Assembly (NCBI RefSeq): GCF_963082655.1
Contig: NC_081553.1
Coordinates: forward strand, 39,342,945-39,406,944
Reading direction: 5' to 3'
Source of the DNA: Stomoxys calcitrans
Lineage: Eukaryota; Arthropoda; Insecta; Diptera; Muscidae
Length of the DNA stretch: 64,000 nt
Positions 22,397 through 33,884 of this stretch are shown piece by piece (position 1 is the stretch's first letter; each line of letters starts with the position of its first letter). The position numbers and the translations under genes were made by a program. The notes below the pieces were generated by a model. It did no database searches and was not told the DNA's origin. It saw only the letters and a list, made by a program, of their open reading frames with translations.

Positions 22397-23503
22397 TCAT
22401 CGTTAGGTTAGATCCTAACAATTGTCTCTTAAATCAATTGAATTCTCGCTTAGTTGTTTAAAGGGTCACTTCACATGCTCATTGCATCGTAAAGAAATGC
22501 TTAGAGGCTCATAGTCTACCAAACCAGTTTTCTGATTCTATGTTTTACTTTGCTTATATATATGTATTGTTATTCATATTTATGTTAAATTTAAAATTTA
22601 TTAATGTTTCATTCAAAATATGGCGCCTTGCTGCCCCCCCACTTTTCAATCACAACCTCAATATCAGGGTACCTTATCGTTGAGCTTTTAATTGCAACAG
22701 CGCAATATGCGAAATGTAATTCGCTAATTGTGGAAATGGCTCTTATCGAGAGACTTCACTTCCAATGTAATCACAGTAATAATACAGCTACTTATCCCCA
22801 CGTATAAAGTCGCTTTTAATTACATTATAGCGCTTTTTTTTGTGTTTAATCTCGACATAAAATATGTGAAGTGTATGTAAAAATGCATGATGAAAATAAT
22901 CATTAGACATGCATTCGCATAACGAATGTCTGACAAAACAAAGTTACAGTGCTTTCATGCAGACGAACCAAGAGAAGGACAGACAAACCGACGTACAATC
23001 CGCCGCCATGAGTAAATCCAAAGCACGACACATGAGTTTCACCATTTACTTGCTGGCCGGCCACAGGCAAGGGATGGAGGGAGGTGTGAGTTAACAGAGA
23101 ATTGCATACATTTTGGCAAAATTCATACATCCACAATTTCACACTAAATAGGCGTGTCGGATTGCAGATAATTATATTTTATGTGTGAGGCATGCAACAG
23201 AGCGTCATGCAAGCAAGTGGTGTTTAAAAACGACAATCGAGAAGAACTAGCGGAAACATGGCAGCATAAGAAACGTAGAGCGCCATCTATATCCTTAACT
23301 CACACCAGTCTAGGAGAGTTTACAGGCATACGAAATGAGACAAAGGCAACTCGTAGTATGTGATTGTAACTGTTGTAAACGAAGAGTTGAAATGGCTGAC
23401 TACATTGTTGGAAACATTGTCTACAGCACATTAGACCCGTACTTTGCTAAGATTTTTGTGGATTGGCTACACTTTCACATTCGATAATGGCAATGTCCTC
23501 GAG
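22397..23503. other. Spacer DNA, no gene seen
   Basis: AT-rich with no recognisable repeat. Short open frames on both strands at 22903-23142 overlap each other and lack domains. Confidence 0.5.
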
Positions 23504-23856
23504 TTTATACCCACCACCATCTTGTCTTTTCATTTGTAATACATCGATATATTGATTTGAGACTCAACAAAGTATATATTCGAGATCGTCTTGATATTTG
23601 AAGTCGATTTAACCATGTCCTTCCGTCTAATCGTCCATTTGTTTGTCCATCGAAAGCTCGCTAACTTTCGAATGAATAAAACTCGTAGCTCGAAATTTTG
23701 CACAAATACTTCCTATAAGCGTAGGTCGGAAGGGATTGTAAATGGCCCATATCGGTCCAGATGCAGCTGCCACATAAACCGATCTCGGATGTTGACTTTT
23801 GAGCCTCTAGAAATCGCAATTCTTACGCGTTTTGGTTGAAATTTAGCATGAGGTAA
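23504..23856 (-). mobile_element. TCE fragment, tail plus one or two type B monomers
   Basis: Tail end read on minus (TTTATACCCACCACCATCTT, AAGTATATATTCGAGATCG, CCATGTCCTTCCGTC), then TTTGCACAAATACTTCCTAT and a decayed B monomer. It is cut at about 23856 by a LINE fragment. Confidence 0.75.
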
Positions 23857-24415
23857 AATGAAAGAATCCTTCGATGAGGGGACTTTTAATAATGGCACAG
23901 GACACGCTACAGGGGGGCATTTCATCGCCACTCCTATGGGTGACCACTATAAATACTGACTGAGGAGGGATTTGAACCCGTCTGCTATGCAGACGATCTT
24001 ATAATACCTCTTAGGGGTAAGGATTCCGAAGAAGCAATGTTGAAGGCGTGAAAGGGTTCTGCAGATGACATACGTCTGGGCTAGACCTAGAGATCTCAAT
24101 GTTAACCCAGAAAAGACAGAAGTCTGCTTTTCTCGAGGAAGACAAAGGTGGACCAATTTATCGTACCAAGTTTCCTCAATACAACAATTTCCTCAACAAA
24201 GAACATAGTCAAATATTAAGGAGTGATCTTGGAGTCAAATACTAAGGAGTGATCTTGGATAGGAAACTGAATTAGAAATGTCATATTCAGGAGCATATCG
24301 AGAAGGCTCACAGATGTTGGGCACTATCTAGACGGGCCGTACGCTCGAATGGGGCCTTAATCCGAGGATAGTCCAATGGCTCAACATGGGTGTGATTAGA
24401 CCAATACTTACTTCC
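23857..24415 (+). pseudogene. LOA-like LINE RT fragment with intact YADD
   Basis: The plus strand holds an ESFD then EGTFNN junction (an internal deletion relative to copy 1), then DTLQGGISSPLL, then LTEEGFEPVCYADDLIIPLR. The YADD box is intact at 23986-23997, unlike in copies 1 and 2. Later blocks include LNVNPEKTEVCFSRGR and VIRPILTS. Frameshifts (near 24020, 24190 and 24340) and a partial duplication of GGAGTGATCTTGGA (about 24220 and 24250) show that it is dead. It ends where the conserved 'RPILTYAS' block should continue. Confidence 0.75.
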
Positions 24416-24585
24416 ATGTATCTTTATCAACACCTTTGTCAAATTGATTAAGGTTTGGATCAGGAAGGGCTCAATAAGTCCTCCAACTCTCGTTTGACCA
24501 GTAAGAGATAATAAATCCTTACTTTTCACTATTCCGATACAAACTGCTCAACAATGCTAAGAACAACAAGCACATCAACATTGCC
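24416..24585. other. Short unassigned stretch
   Basis: No repeat or coding similarity is recognised between the LINE fragment and the next TCE core. Confidence 0.35.
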
Positions 24586-26289
24586 AAATGATGCTTTTAT
24601 GAGCTTCAGACCCTTAACCGGCATATCGGTCTATATGACAGCTATATCTAAATACAATCCGATCTTTACCATATTTGGGTCGGATGTCGGGTGGTCTAAA
24701 CCAACTCACTTTTGTAAATTTCAGCGCAATCGACTTCAAATTTCATCGAAATCGGTTAAAAAATTTGGCTTTTATGGACTTCAGACCCTTTATCTGGAGA
24801 TCGGTCTGTACGGCAGCTATATCTAAATATAGTCTGATCTGAACCATATTTGGGTCAGACTTCAGGAGGCTTAAAATAACCCATTGTTTTAAATTTCAGC
24901 GAATTCGAGCAATTAATAAAGCTTTTATAGGCGTCAGACCCTTTATCGGGAGATCGGTCTATATGGTAGCTATATCTAAATATAGTCCGATCCGAACCAT
25001 ATTTAGGTCAGTTATCGGGAAGCTTTAAAGTATTCACTGTTGCAAATTTCAGCCAAATCGGGTAATAAATAAAGTTTTATGGGCTTCAGAACCTTTATCA
25101 GGAGATCGGTCCATATGGCAGCTATATCTAAATATAGTCCGATCTAATCAATATTAAAGTCAGATGTAGAGAGGCTTAAAATAACCCACTGTTTCAAATT
25201 TCAAGGAAATCGGGAAATAAATAGAGCTTTTTTGGGCTTCAGATCCTTCATCTGGATATCGGCCTATATGGCAGCTACATCTAAATATAGTCCGATCTGA
25301 ACCATATTTGGATCCTATATTGGGAGGCGTCAAACTACTCACTGTTTCAAATTTCAGCAAAATCGGGTAATAAATAAAGCTTTTATGCGCTTCAGACCCT
25401 TTATCGGCAGATCGACTATATAGTAGCAATATCTAAATATAGTCCGATCTGAACCATATTTGGGTCCTATATTGGGAGGCATCAAACTACTCACTGTTCA
25501 AAATTTCAGCGAAATCGGATGAAAAATAAAGTTTTTATGGCCTTCAGACCCCCTCATCTGGAGATCGGTCTGTATGGCAGCTATTGGGTTGCCCAAAAAG
25601 TAATTGCGGATTTTTTAAAAGAAGGTAAATGCATTTTTAATAAAACTTATAATGAACTTTAATCAAATATACTTTTTTTACACTTTTTTTCTAAAACAAG
25701 CTAAAAGTAACAGCTGATAACTGACAGAAGAAAGAATGCAATTACAGAGTCACAAGCTGTGAAAAAATTTGTCAACGCCGACTATATGAAAAATCCGCAA
25801 TTACTTTTTGGGCAATCCAATATATCTAAATATAGTCCGATCTCAACCATATTTGGGTCAGACATCGGGAGGCTTAAAATAACCCTTTGTTTTAAATTTC
25901 TGCGAAATCGGATAATAAATAAAGCTTTTATGGTCTTCAGACCCTTTATCGGCAGATCGGTCTATATGGTAGCTATATCTAAATATGGTCCAATTTGGCC
26001 CGTTCAAGAACTTAGCCAGCGTGCATCAAAAAGACGTAACTGTGCCAAATTTCAGCTCTATATTTGTATTTTTGAAGCCTGTAGAGTGATTACATAGGAT
26101 GGATGGGCAGACGGATAGATGGGCAGACTGATAAACGGACAGACCCACGGACATCGTTAAATCGTCTTAGAATTCTACGACGATCCAAAATATATATTCT
26201 TTGTAGGGTCGGAAATTGATATTTCGATGTGTTGCAAACGCAGTGACTAAATGAATATACCCCCTATCCTACGGTGGTGGATATAAAAA
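24586..26289 (+). mobile_element. TCE, type A-prime core with complete tail
   Basis: A-prime monomers (TATATCTAAATATAGTCCGA, CTTCAGACCCTTTATC) in an array interrupted at 25584-25820 by a MITE. The tail holds GGGCAGACGGATAG, a relaxed GTCY tract, CCAAAATATATATTCTTTGT and CGGTGGTGGATATAAAAAT. The 5' terminus is missing. Confidence 0.85.
25584..25820 (-). mobile_element. Mariner-type MITE, full length, 237 bp
   Basis: Terminal inverted repeats TTGGGTTGCCCAAAAAGTAA and TTACTTTTTGGGCAATCCAA, flanked by TA on both sides (25582-25583, 25821-25822). Removing it and one TA restores GGCAGCTATATCTAAATATA, the normal A-prime monomer. This shows a clean Tc1/mariner-style TA insertion into the TCE. Confidence 0.95.
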
Positions 26290-27317
26290 TAAATTGATTT
26301 GAACCACTTACGACACGGATGTCGAAAAGCCTAAACAATTTCAGTGAAATCGAATTATGAATGTGCCTTTTATGGGGCCCAGACTTTAAATCGAGACATC
26401 GGTCTACATGGCAGCTATATCCAAATCTGCACTGATTTGGGCCAAGTTGCTGAAAAATATCGAAGAGCCTAACACAAAGCACTGTCTCAAATTTCGACGA
26501 CATCGGACAATAAATGCGCCTTTTATGGGCCCAAAACCTCGAAAGATCGGTCTATATGGCAGCAGTATTCAAATCCGGACCGATCTGGGCCAAATTGAAG
26601 AAGAATCTCGTAGGACCTTACCTTACTCATTGTCCCAAAGTTTGGCAAAATCGAACAATAAATGCACCTTTTATGGCCCCAAAACCTAAAACCGAGAGAT
26701 CTATACCCAAATCTGGACTGATCTGTGCCATTTTGCAGAAGTGTGTCAAGGGGCTTAACTTAACCCACTGTCCCCAATTTCGGCCACATCGGGCAATAAA
26801 TGCGCCTTTTATGGGCGCAAAACCTTTAATCGAGAGATCGGTCTATATGGCAGCTATATCCAAATCTGAACCGCTCTGAGCCAAATTTACAAAGGATGTC
26901 GAAGGGCCCAACACTACTCACTGTCCCAAATTTCAGCAAAATCGGGTAATAAATGTAGCTTTTATGGGCCTTAAACCCTAAATCAGGGGATCGGCAGCTA
27001 TATCCAAATCTGGACCGATCCGAACCAAATTGAAGAAAGATGTCGAAGCGCCTAACACAACTCACTGTCCCAAATTTCACCAAAATCAGATAGTAATTGA
27101 TTCTTTTATGGGCCTAAGACCCTAAATCGGATGATCGGTCTATATGGCAGCTATAACCAAATCTGAACCAATTTGGGCCAAAATAACGAAGGGCCTTACA
27201 CAACTCACTGTTCCAAATGTCAGCAAAATCGGATAATAAATGTGGGTTTTATGGACCTAAGACCCTAAATCGGCAGATCGGATTTGTGCAAAGTTTCAGC
27301 TCAATATCTCTATTTTT

Positions 27318-28533
27318 ATACCCTCCACCACAGGATGAGGGTATACTAATTTCGTCATATCGTTTGTAACTACTCGAAATATTCGTCTATATATAAGTAT
27401 ATATATAAGTATATATATAAGTATATATATAAGTATATATATTCTTGATCGTCGCGACATTTTATGTCGATCTAGCCATGTCCGTCCCTCTGTTCGTCCG
27501 TCCGTCAGTCCGTCCGTCTGTCTGTCTGTCGAAAGCACGCTAACTTCCGAAGGAATAAAGCTAGCCGATTGAAAGTATGCACAAATACTTCTTATTAGTG
27601 TAGGTCGGTTGGTATTGTAAATGGGCCATATCGGTCCATGTTTTGATATAGCTGGCATATAAACTGATCTGGGGTCTTGACTTCTTGAGCCTCTAGAGGT
27701 CGCAATTCTTATCCGATTGGAATGAAATTTTGCACGCCGTGTTTTGTTATGATATCCAACAACTGTGCCAAGTATGCTTCAAATCGGTCCATAACCTGAT
27801 ATAGCTGTCATATAAACCGATCTTTGGTCTTGACTTCTTGAGCCTCTAGAGTGCGCAATTCTTATGCGATTTGAATGAAATTTTGCATGACATATTTTGT
27901 TATGATATGCAACAACTGTGCCAAGTATGGTTCAAATCGGTTCATAACCTGGTATAGCTGTCATATAAACAGATCTGAGGACTTGACTTCTTGAGCTTCT
28001 AGAGGGCACAATTCCTATCCGATTTGGCTGAAATTTAGCATGACGTATTTTATTCTTACTTTCTGCTACTGTGTCAAATAAGGTTCAAATCGGTGCATAA
28101 CCTGATATAGCTGTCATAAAAACCGATCGGGGATCTTGACTTCTTGAGCCTGTAGAGGTCGCAATTATTATCCGATTTGCCTGAAATTTTTTAACGACGT
28201 ATTCTCTCATGACCTTCAACATACGTGTTTATTATGGTCTGAATCGGTCTATAGCCCGATACAGCTTCCATATAAATCGATTTCTCTATTTTACTTCTTG
28301 AGCCCCCAAAGGGCGCAATTCATATTCGAATTGGCTGACATTTACACAGGTCTCCTATATATAATTTAATTGTGGTTCAAACCGGACCATATCTTGATAT
28401 CGCTCTAATAGCAGAGCAAAGCTTTTCTTATATCCTTAAGAAGAGATACCGGGAAAAGAACTCGACAAATGCGATCTATTGTGGAGGGTATATAAGATTC
28501 GGCCCGGCCGAACTTAGCACGCTTTTACTTGTT
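27318..28533 (-). mobile_element. Complete type B TCE nested in a type A TCE
   Basis: Read on minus it starts AACAAGTAAAAGCGTGCTAA, palindrome TTCGGCCGGGCCGAA, TATATACCCTCCACAATAG. Five to six type B monomers follow, then the GTCY tract, the TATA block and CTGTGGTGGAGGGTAT. The host reads through as CTATTTTT|AAAGACTG with no obvious target-site duplication. That fixes the element's ends to within a few A/T residues and argues against cut-and-paste TIR transposition. Confidence 0.85.
27388..27442. repeat. Local expansion of a TATATATAAG decamer in a TCE tail
   Basis: Four to five copies of TATATATAAG replace the single ATATATA block found in other tails. This is a microsatellite in the TA part of the element. 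Confidence 0.85.
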
Positions 28534-28692
28534 AAAGACTGTAGCGTGATGTCAACAGACAGACGGACGAATATGGCTAGATCTTCTTAGATTTTTACGC
28601 TGATCAAGAATATATATACTTTATAGGGTCGGAAATGGATAATTCGATGTGTTCCAAACGGAAAGACAAAATGAATATACCCCCCTCCTTCA

Positions 28693-30867
28693 TGTAGCTG
28701 TCATTTCTAGTTTGGAGGGATGTATGTACGATTCAGTCCGCTTATGAATGAGAGTAATAGTACAGATGGCTGCAAGTCTGGAGAATATGGTGATTGTTTG
28801 GATAATTAATATGCGGTAATCACTATTATTTGCCTAGATGAGGTAAGGGTTAATCTCACTATAGGTAGTCTCTCCGCTGCACTGGACTCTTGTGGTACAA
28901 GGTCTTCTTGTTGTTGTTGTAGTAGTAGCAGTGTGTGGTACACTGAGGCGGCAGCACTTGCCGATGAAGGAATTCATCGGGTCAATCCGGTACGAACAAC
29001 CGGCTGCCATGGCATTTTCTTGTGGTACATGCTTACAATTAGAATCCAGGATAATATTGTAGCTGGTATGGTAATATCACATATACTCCCATTTGGAATG
29101 GTGCTGAGAAAAGAGGTGGTCGAAAATTTGCTTCTTTTGTTGACAAAACATATTTCCGAGTAGTTTAGCTGGTAGGTTGAAACCTGAGACCACCAGCAAT
29201 TATACTACCCACTGGCAATTGTAGGAACACACACTCACACACACACACACACCAATTTATAATGGACATTTACAACGTTGACAAGAAAATATATGCGATG
29301 CATTTTGAAACAAAACTGCACTTTGGTGTATTTGCCTCATAATATTTCCTTGAAACCCCCATGCTGCTCTTAAAGCCTACTTAATCTGTGAGTGAAAAGT
29401 TACCTAAAAGACTGATGTGATATATTTCATAGCAGCGAGCAACTTTTAAGTGCTTGACTCTTTCTTTTTTCCATTCCATCAGGCCCATAAACATTAGAGT
29501 TTATCAAAAATACACAAAACCCGCTTCTTGCCATGCACTTCACTTTTCATGTCTAGCGCTTCAAAAACAAAAACGAACGAGGAAAAATTCACTGCACTAT
29601 GTATGACAGGCAAATGTTTTCAAAGGCGATAAGAAATGCAAAATGTTCTTCCTGCTTAACTCAAACGGACGCACAAACACACACACACACTCACACGCCC
29701 ATAGTTGCACTTACACACACTCGCAGCCATACAAGTGCCTACAAACAAGGATCTCCAAAAGGAGGGGACTTGTTAAACATGTTACGCACATAGCTCTACG
29801 CCTAAGTTGCCATGTTCAGAGAGTGTGGCACGACAAATAAGCAAAGCAAACCAAAAATTTAAGGCACGAAAAAAAAAGTGCATTTCTAAAATTGTTGTTT
29901 TTGGAGAACCATTGTTGGACGTCGCCATTTATGCGCCGCCATGACATCAAGCGTAAGAAGAGACTTAACACAGGCACCAACGCAGGAGAGTGGCGAAAAA
30001 AAAACTAATTTTTGCAATTGTATCCATGGGCTGGCCGCAACGCCATATATGCTGCTATGCTATGCTATGATGAAACACGAAGAGCCAAGCAAAGGGCAAA
30101 TTTTGTATGCGAATGTGAAAATTCTATGCCTACAGATATGGAACTCGAGCGGCTCAGCACAATTCCAAATGCAATTCCAAAACGGCCATAGTTCTGAAGT
30201 CCACAATGACGACTACGCTGTTGCTGCTGCTGCTGATGATGATGATGACTATGAGACACGCAACATTTGAATTTTTGAGTTGTGGCGGTAGGCCAACGCA
30301 AGCCTTGCAACTTCTGCAACGCCAACAACAACACAATATGAGCACCAATAACAACACTCAACCAACAGCCACCACACAAGTACAACAACAATTATCCTGC
30401 AACAAAAACGGCCACATTTAGGCCGGCACATACCAAAGCCAACCAAAAGGCAGACAAACTCCAAAACTCTTTAAAATGTTGGAGAGTTGCAACAACGACA
30501 ACGGCACTACCACCGCCATTACCACCACCTCCATGACCACCACCACCACCACCGCCACCATCATCATCCACAGCGTCATCAAGAATAAGGTACTTTACAT
30601 ATTTTTTCTAGTTTAATGTTGCTGGCAGCACAGACGGACGGACGGACGTCATTGTCGTTGATGTTGGCGTTGTTGCAGGTTAACCGAACTCTTCAAGTTG
30701 AACGATGTCGAGTCGAGGAATGAACTAAAGTTTAGGATAACGTGTCTTCCAGTTAAAGTTCATCCTATACATGATTAGGTGACGATTCGAGGGGAGTTCC
30801 CTTGGAATCGTATTGTGGGAGAAACTCCAACTAAAATCAAACAAAAGCTCAAGGATAAGGCCAAAGG
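28693..30867. other. Spacer DNA, no gene seen; several microsatellites
   Basis: Contains (CA)n at about 29228-29253, CACACACAC at about 29678, trinucleotide GCT/GAT runs at 30222-30246, and CCACCACCACC runs near 30536-30560. Overlapping frames on both strands in 30065-30470 are translations of these simple repeats. No splice-supported exon can be proposed from the sequence alone. Confidence 0.5.
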
Positions 30868-31118
30868 AATGCAAATTTGCCAATGCAAATTTCATTAAGG
30901 AAGAGGGGGCAAACTCCTCACCTATCAATGTGTGCTGTACGATTCAAGTTTTTTTAAGGTCAATGATAGGGGATCTCCTGTTTTTAGCCGAATCCGAACG
31001 AGTTCGAACGGTGTAGCACGAACAGTGTGACACCTCTTTGGGGAGAAGTTTTTATAGGGCTGTCATACCATTTCAAATGGCATACTTCCTCACAAATGTT
31101 GCCAGCATTAGGGGGATA
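30868..31118 (-). mobile_element. SINE, 3' part only
   Basis: Carries the SINE 3' block (TGCCAATGCAAATTTCATTA, GCAAACTCCTCACCTATC), the TCCGAACGAG..GTGTGACACC body and GCCAGCATTAGG. The tRNA-like head is missing and replaced by type B TCE sequence. Confidence 0.7.
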
Positions 31119-31651
31119 ATAAAACACCTGATGAAAAATTTCAGCCAAATCGGATAAGAATTGCGCCCTCTAGAAGCTAAAGAAGTCAAGACCCAAGATC
31201 GGTTTATATGGCAGCTATATCAAAACATGGACCGATTCGAACCATACTTCGAACAGTTGTTGGAAGTGATTCCAAAACACGACGGTTCAGTTAAATTGGA
31301 CGAGAATTGCGCCCTCTAGAGGCTCAAGAAGTCAAGACCCAAGATCGGTTTATATGACAGCTATATCAAAACATGGACCGATATGGCCCATTTACAATCC
31401 CAACGGACCTACACTAATGAAAAGTATTTGTGGAAATTTTCAAGTGGCTAGCTTTACTTCTTCGAAAGTTAGCGTGCTTTCGACAGACAGACGGACGGAC
31501 GGATGGACAAACGGACGGATATGGCTAGATCGACTTAAAGTGACATAACGATCAAGAATATATATACTTTATGGGGTCTCAGAGGCATATTTCGAGATGT
31601 TACAAACAGAATGACGAAATAAGTATACCCCCATCCTATGGTGGAGGGTAT
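31119..31651 (+). mobile_element. TCE, type B core, 3' half
   Basis: Two to three B monomers (AAGATCGGTTTATATGGCAG), then a full tail: AGCGTGCTTTCGACAGACAG, ACGGACGGACGGATGG, ATCAAGAATATATATACTTT and TATGGTGGAGGGTAT. It then abuts AAAAATAGGGATATTGAGC, the same type A junction found around the nested element at 27.3 kb. Confidence 0.85.
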
Positions 31652-32460
31652 AAAAATAGGGATATTGAGCTGAAACTTTTCACAGATTCTTTTTTTGTTC
31701 ATAAGCAGGTTCGAAGATGGGCTATATCGGACAATATCCTGATGCAGCCCCCATATAGACCGATCCTCCGATTTAGGGTCTTAGACCTATAAAACCCACT
31801 TTTATTATCCGATTTTGCTGAAATTTGGGACAGAAAGTTTTGTTAGGACATTCTTCTTCAATTTGGCTCAGATCGGTCCAGATTTGGATATAGCTGTCAT
31901 ATAGACCGATCTCTCGATTTAAGGTTTTGGGACCATAAAAGGCGCATGTATTGTCCAATTTTGCCAAATTTTGGGACAGTGAGTTGTGTGAGGATCTTCA
32001 ACATCCTTCTTCAATTTGGCCCAGATCGGTCGAGATTTAGATATAGCTGTCATATAGACCGATCTCTCGATTTAAGCTATTGGGCCCATAAAAGGCGCAT
32101 TTATCTTAGGCCCATAAGAGCCACTTTTTTTATCCGATTTTGTTAAAATTTGAAACAGTGAGTTGTGTTAGGCCACTCGACATGTTTCTTCAATTTGGCC
32201 CAGATCGGTCCAGATTTGAATATAGCTGCCATATAGACCGATCTCTCGCCCATAAAAGGTGCATTTATTGTCCGATTTCGCCGAAATTTCGGACAGTGAG
32301 TTGTGTTAGGACCTTCGACATCCTTCTTCAATTTGGTCCAGATCGGTGCAGATTTGGATATAGCTGCCATATAGACCAATCTCTCGATTTAAGGTTTTTG
32401 GCCTATAAAAGGCGCATTTGTTGTCCGATTTTGCCAAACTTTGGAACAGTGAGTTGTGTT

Positions 32461-32760
32461 AGGCTACTCGATATACTTCTTCATTTTGCAGATCGGTGCA
32501 GATTTGGATATAGCTGCCATAAAGACCAATCTCTCCATTTAAGGTTTTTGGCCCATAAAAGGCGCATTTGTTGTCCGATTTTGCCAAACTTTGGAACAGT
32601 GAGTTGTGTTAGGCTACTCGATATACTTCTTCATTTTGCAGATCGGTGCAGATTTGGATATAGCTGCCATAAAGACCAATCTCTCCATTTAAGGTTTTTG
32701 GCCCATAAAAGGCGCATTTGTTGTCCGATTTTGCCAAACTTTGGGACAGTGAGTTGTGTT
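32461..32760. repeat. Nearly identical 150-bp monomer pair within the type A array
   Basis: 32461-32610 and 32611-32760 are the same except for about one base near the end (GGAACAGTG versus GGGACAGTG). Other monomers in the array differ at many sites. The pair shares AAGACCAATCTCTCCATTTA and a deletion next to CATTTTGCAG, so it arose by recent local duplication. Confidence 0.9.
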
Positions 32761-33418
32761 AGGCCCTTCGACATATCGGTCGAGATTTGGATATAGCTGC
32801 CGTATAGACCGATCTCTCGATTTAAGGTTTTGGGCCCATAAAAGGTGCATTAATCGTCCGATTTTGCCACAATTTGCAACAGTGAGTTGTGTTAGGCCAC
32901 TCGACATCGATCTTCAATTTTGCACAGATCGGTCAAGATTTGGATATAGCTGCCATATAGACCGATCTCTCGATGCAAGGTTTTGGGCCCATAAAAGGCG
33001 CATTTAATGTCCGATTTCGCCGAAATTTCAGACATTGAGTTTCGTTGGACCCATCAAAATTTTTCTTCAATTTGGCCTAGATCGGTATAGATTTGAATAT
33101 GGCTGCCATATAGACCGATCTCTTGATTTAAGGTTTTGGGACCATAAAAGTCGCATTTATTGTCCGATATCGCCGATATCTGGGACAGTGGGTAGTGTTA
33201 GGCCCTTCAATATTCTTCTTCAATTTGGCCCAGATCGGTCGGGATTTGGATATAGGTGCCATATAGACCGATCTCTCGAATTATGGTTTTGGGGCCATAA
33301 AAGGCGCATTTATCGTCCGATTTAGCCAAAATTTGGGACAGTGAGTTGTGTTAGGCTCTTCGACATCCGTGTCGTATATGATTCAGATCAATCTGTTTTT
33401 AGATATAGCTACTAAATA

Positions 33419-33627
33419 TTGGGTTGCCCAAAAAGTAATTGCGGATTTTTCATATAGTCGGCGTTGACAAATTTTCTTCTTCTTCTGTCAGTTATCAGCT
33501 GTTACTTTTAGTTTGCTTTAGAAAAAAAGTGTAAAAAAAGTATATTTGATTAAAGTTCATTCTAAGTTTTATTAAAAATGCATTTACTTTCATTTAAAAA
33601 TCCACAATTACTTTTTGGGCAACCCAA
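33419..33627 (+). mobile_element. Mariner-type MITE, 209 bp
   Basis: TTGGGTTGCCCAAAAAGTAA at the left and TTACTTTTTGGGCAACCCAA at the right, TA on both sides (33417-33418, 33628-33629). About 28 bp shorter than the 237-bp copies, with loss of the CACAGCTTGTGACTCTG part. It is inserted in the 5' region of a type A TCE. Confidence 0.95.
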
Positions 33628-33796
33628 TAGATTAATAGTTTGTTCCAAATCGGAACATATTTCGATATAGCTGCTATGGGGCATAAGGTATGCCTTTATC
33701 ACCGGATTTTGACGAAAGGTGGTTTACATATATACCCGAGGTGGAGGGTATCCAAAGTTCGGCCCGTTCGAACTTAACGCCTTTTTACTTATTTCA

Positions 33797-33884
33797 GATG
33801 TTCTTACCAGGATTTGAACCCAGGCGTTCAGCGTCATTGGCTGATATGGTAACCCCTTAGCTACGGTGGGCTCCCTGAGGAAGC
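33797..33884 (-). mobile_element. SINE head fragment (tRNA-like region)
   Basis: Minus strand: GTAGCTAAGGGGTTACCATA (decayed A box) and GGGTTCAAATCCTGG (B box, GGTTCAAATCC). Only the tRNA-like head is present. It directly follows the TCE 5' end. Confidence 0.7.

Larger units (their letters stand above)
26290..28692 (+). mobile_element. TCE, type A core, interrupted by a nested type B TCE
   Basis: Type A monomers run from 26290 to about 27290. The tail starts with CAGCTCAATATCTCTATTTTT, stops at 27317 and resumes at 28534 with AAAGACTGTAGCGTGATGTC, ACAGACAGACGGACG, ATCAAGAATATATATACTTT, to about 28690. Joining the two sides gives the uninterrupted tail seen at 22.2 kb. The intervening 1.2 kb is a complete type B TCE. 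The final GGTGGTGGGTATAAA is degraded. Confidence 0.85.
31652..33796 (-). mobile_element. TCE, type A core, minus orientation
   Basis: Starts (right part of the tail) with AAAAATAGGGATATTGAGCT and TTTTTTTGTTCATAAGCAGG, then about ten type A monomers read on minus, a MITE at 33419-33627, and the 5' end GAGGTGGAGGGTATCCAAAG, TTCGGCCCGTTCGAA, GCCTTTTTACTTATT. The outermost tail (GTCY and TATA) is missing because a type B element sits at that point. Confidence 0.9.

Noticed and set aside
30065..30470. Coding exon with polyglutamine-like (opa) repeats
   Set aside because: Frames on both strands overlap across simple trinucleotide repeats. No conserved domain, splice signals or neighbouring exons could be supported.
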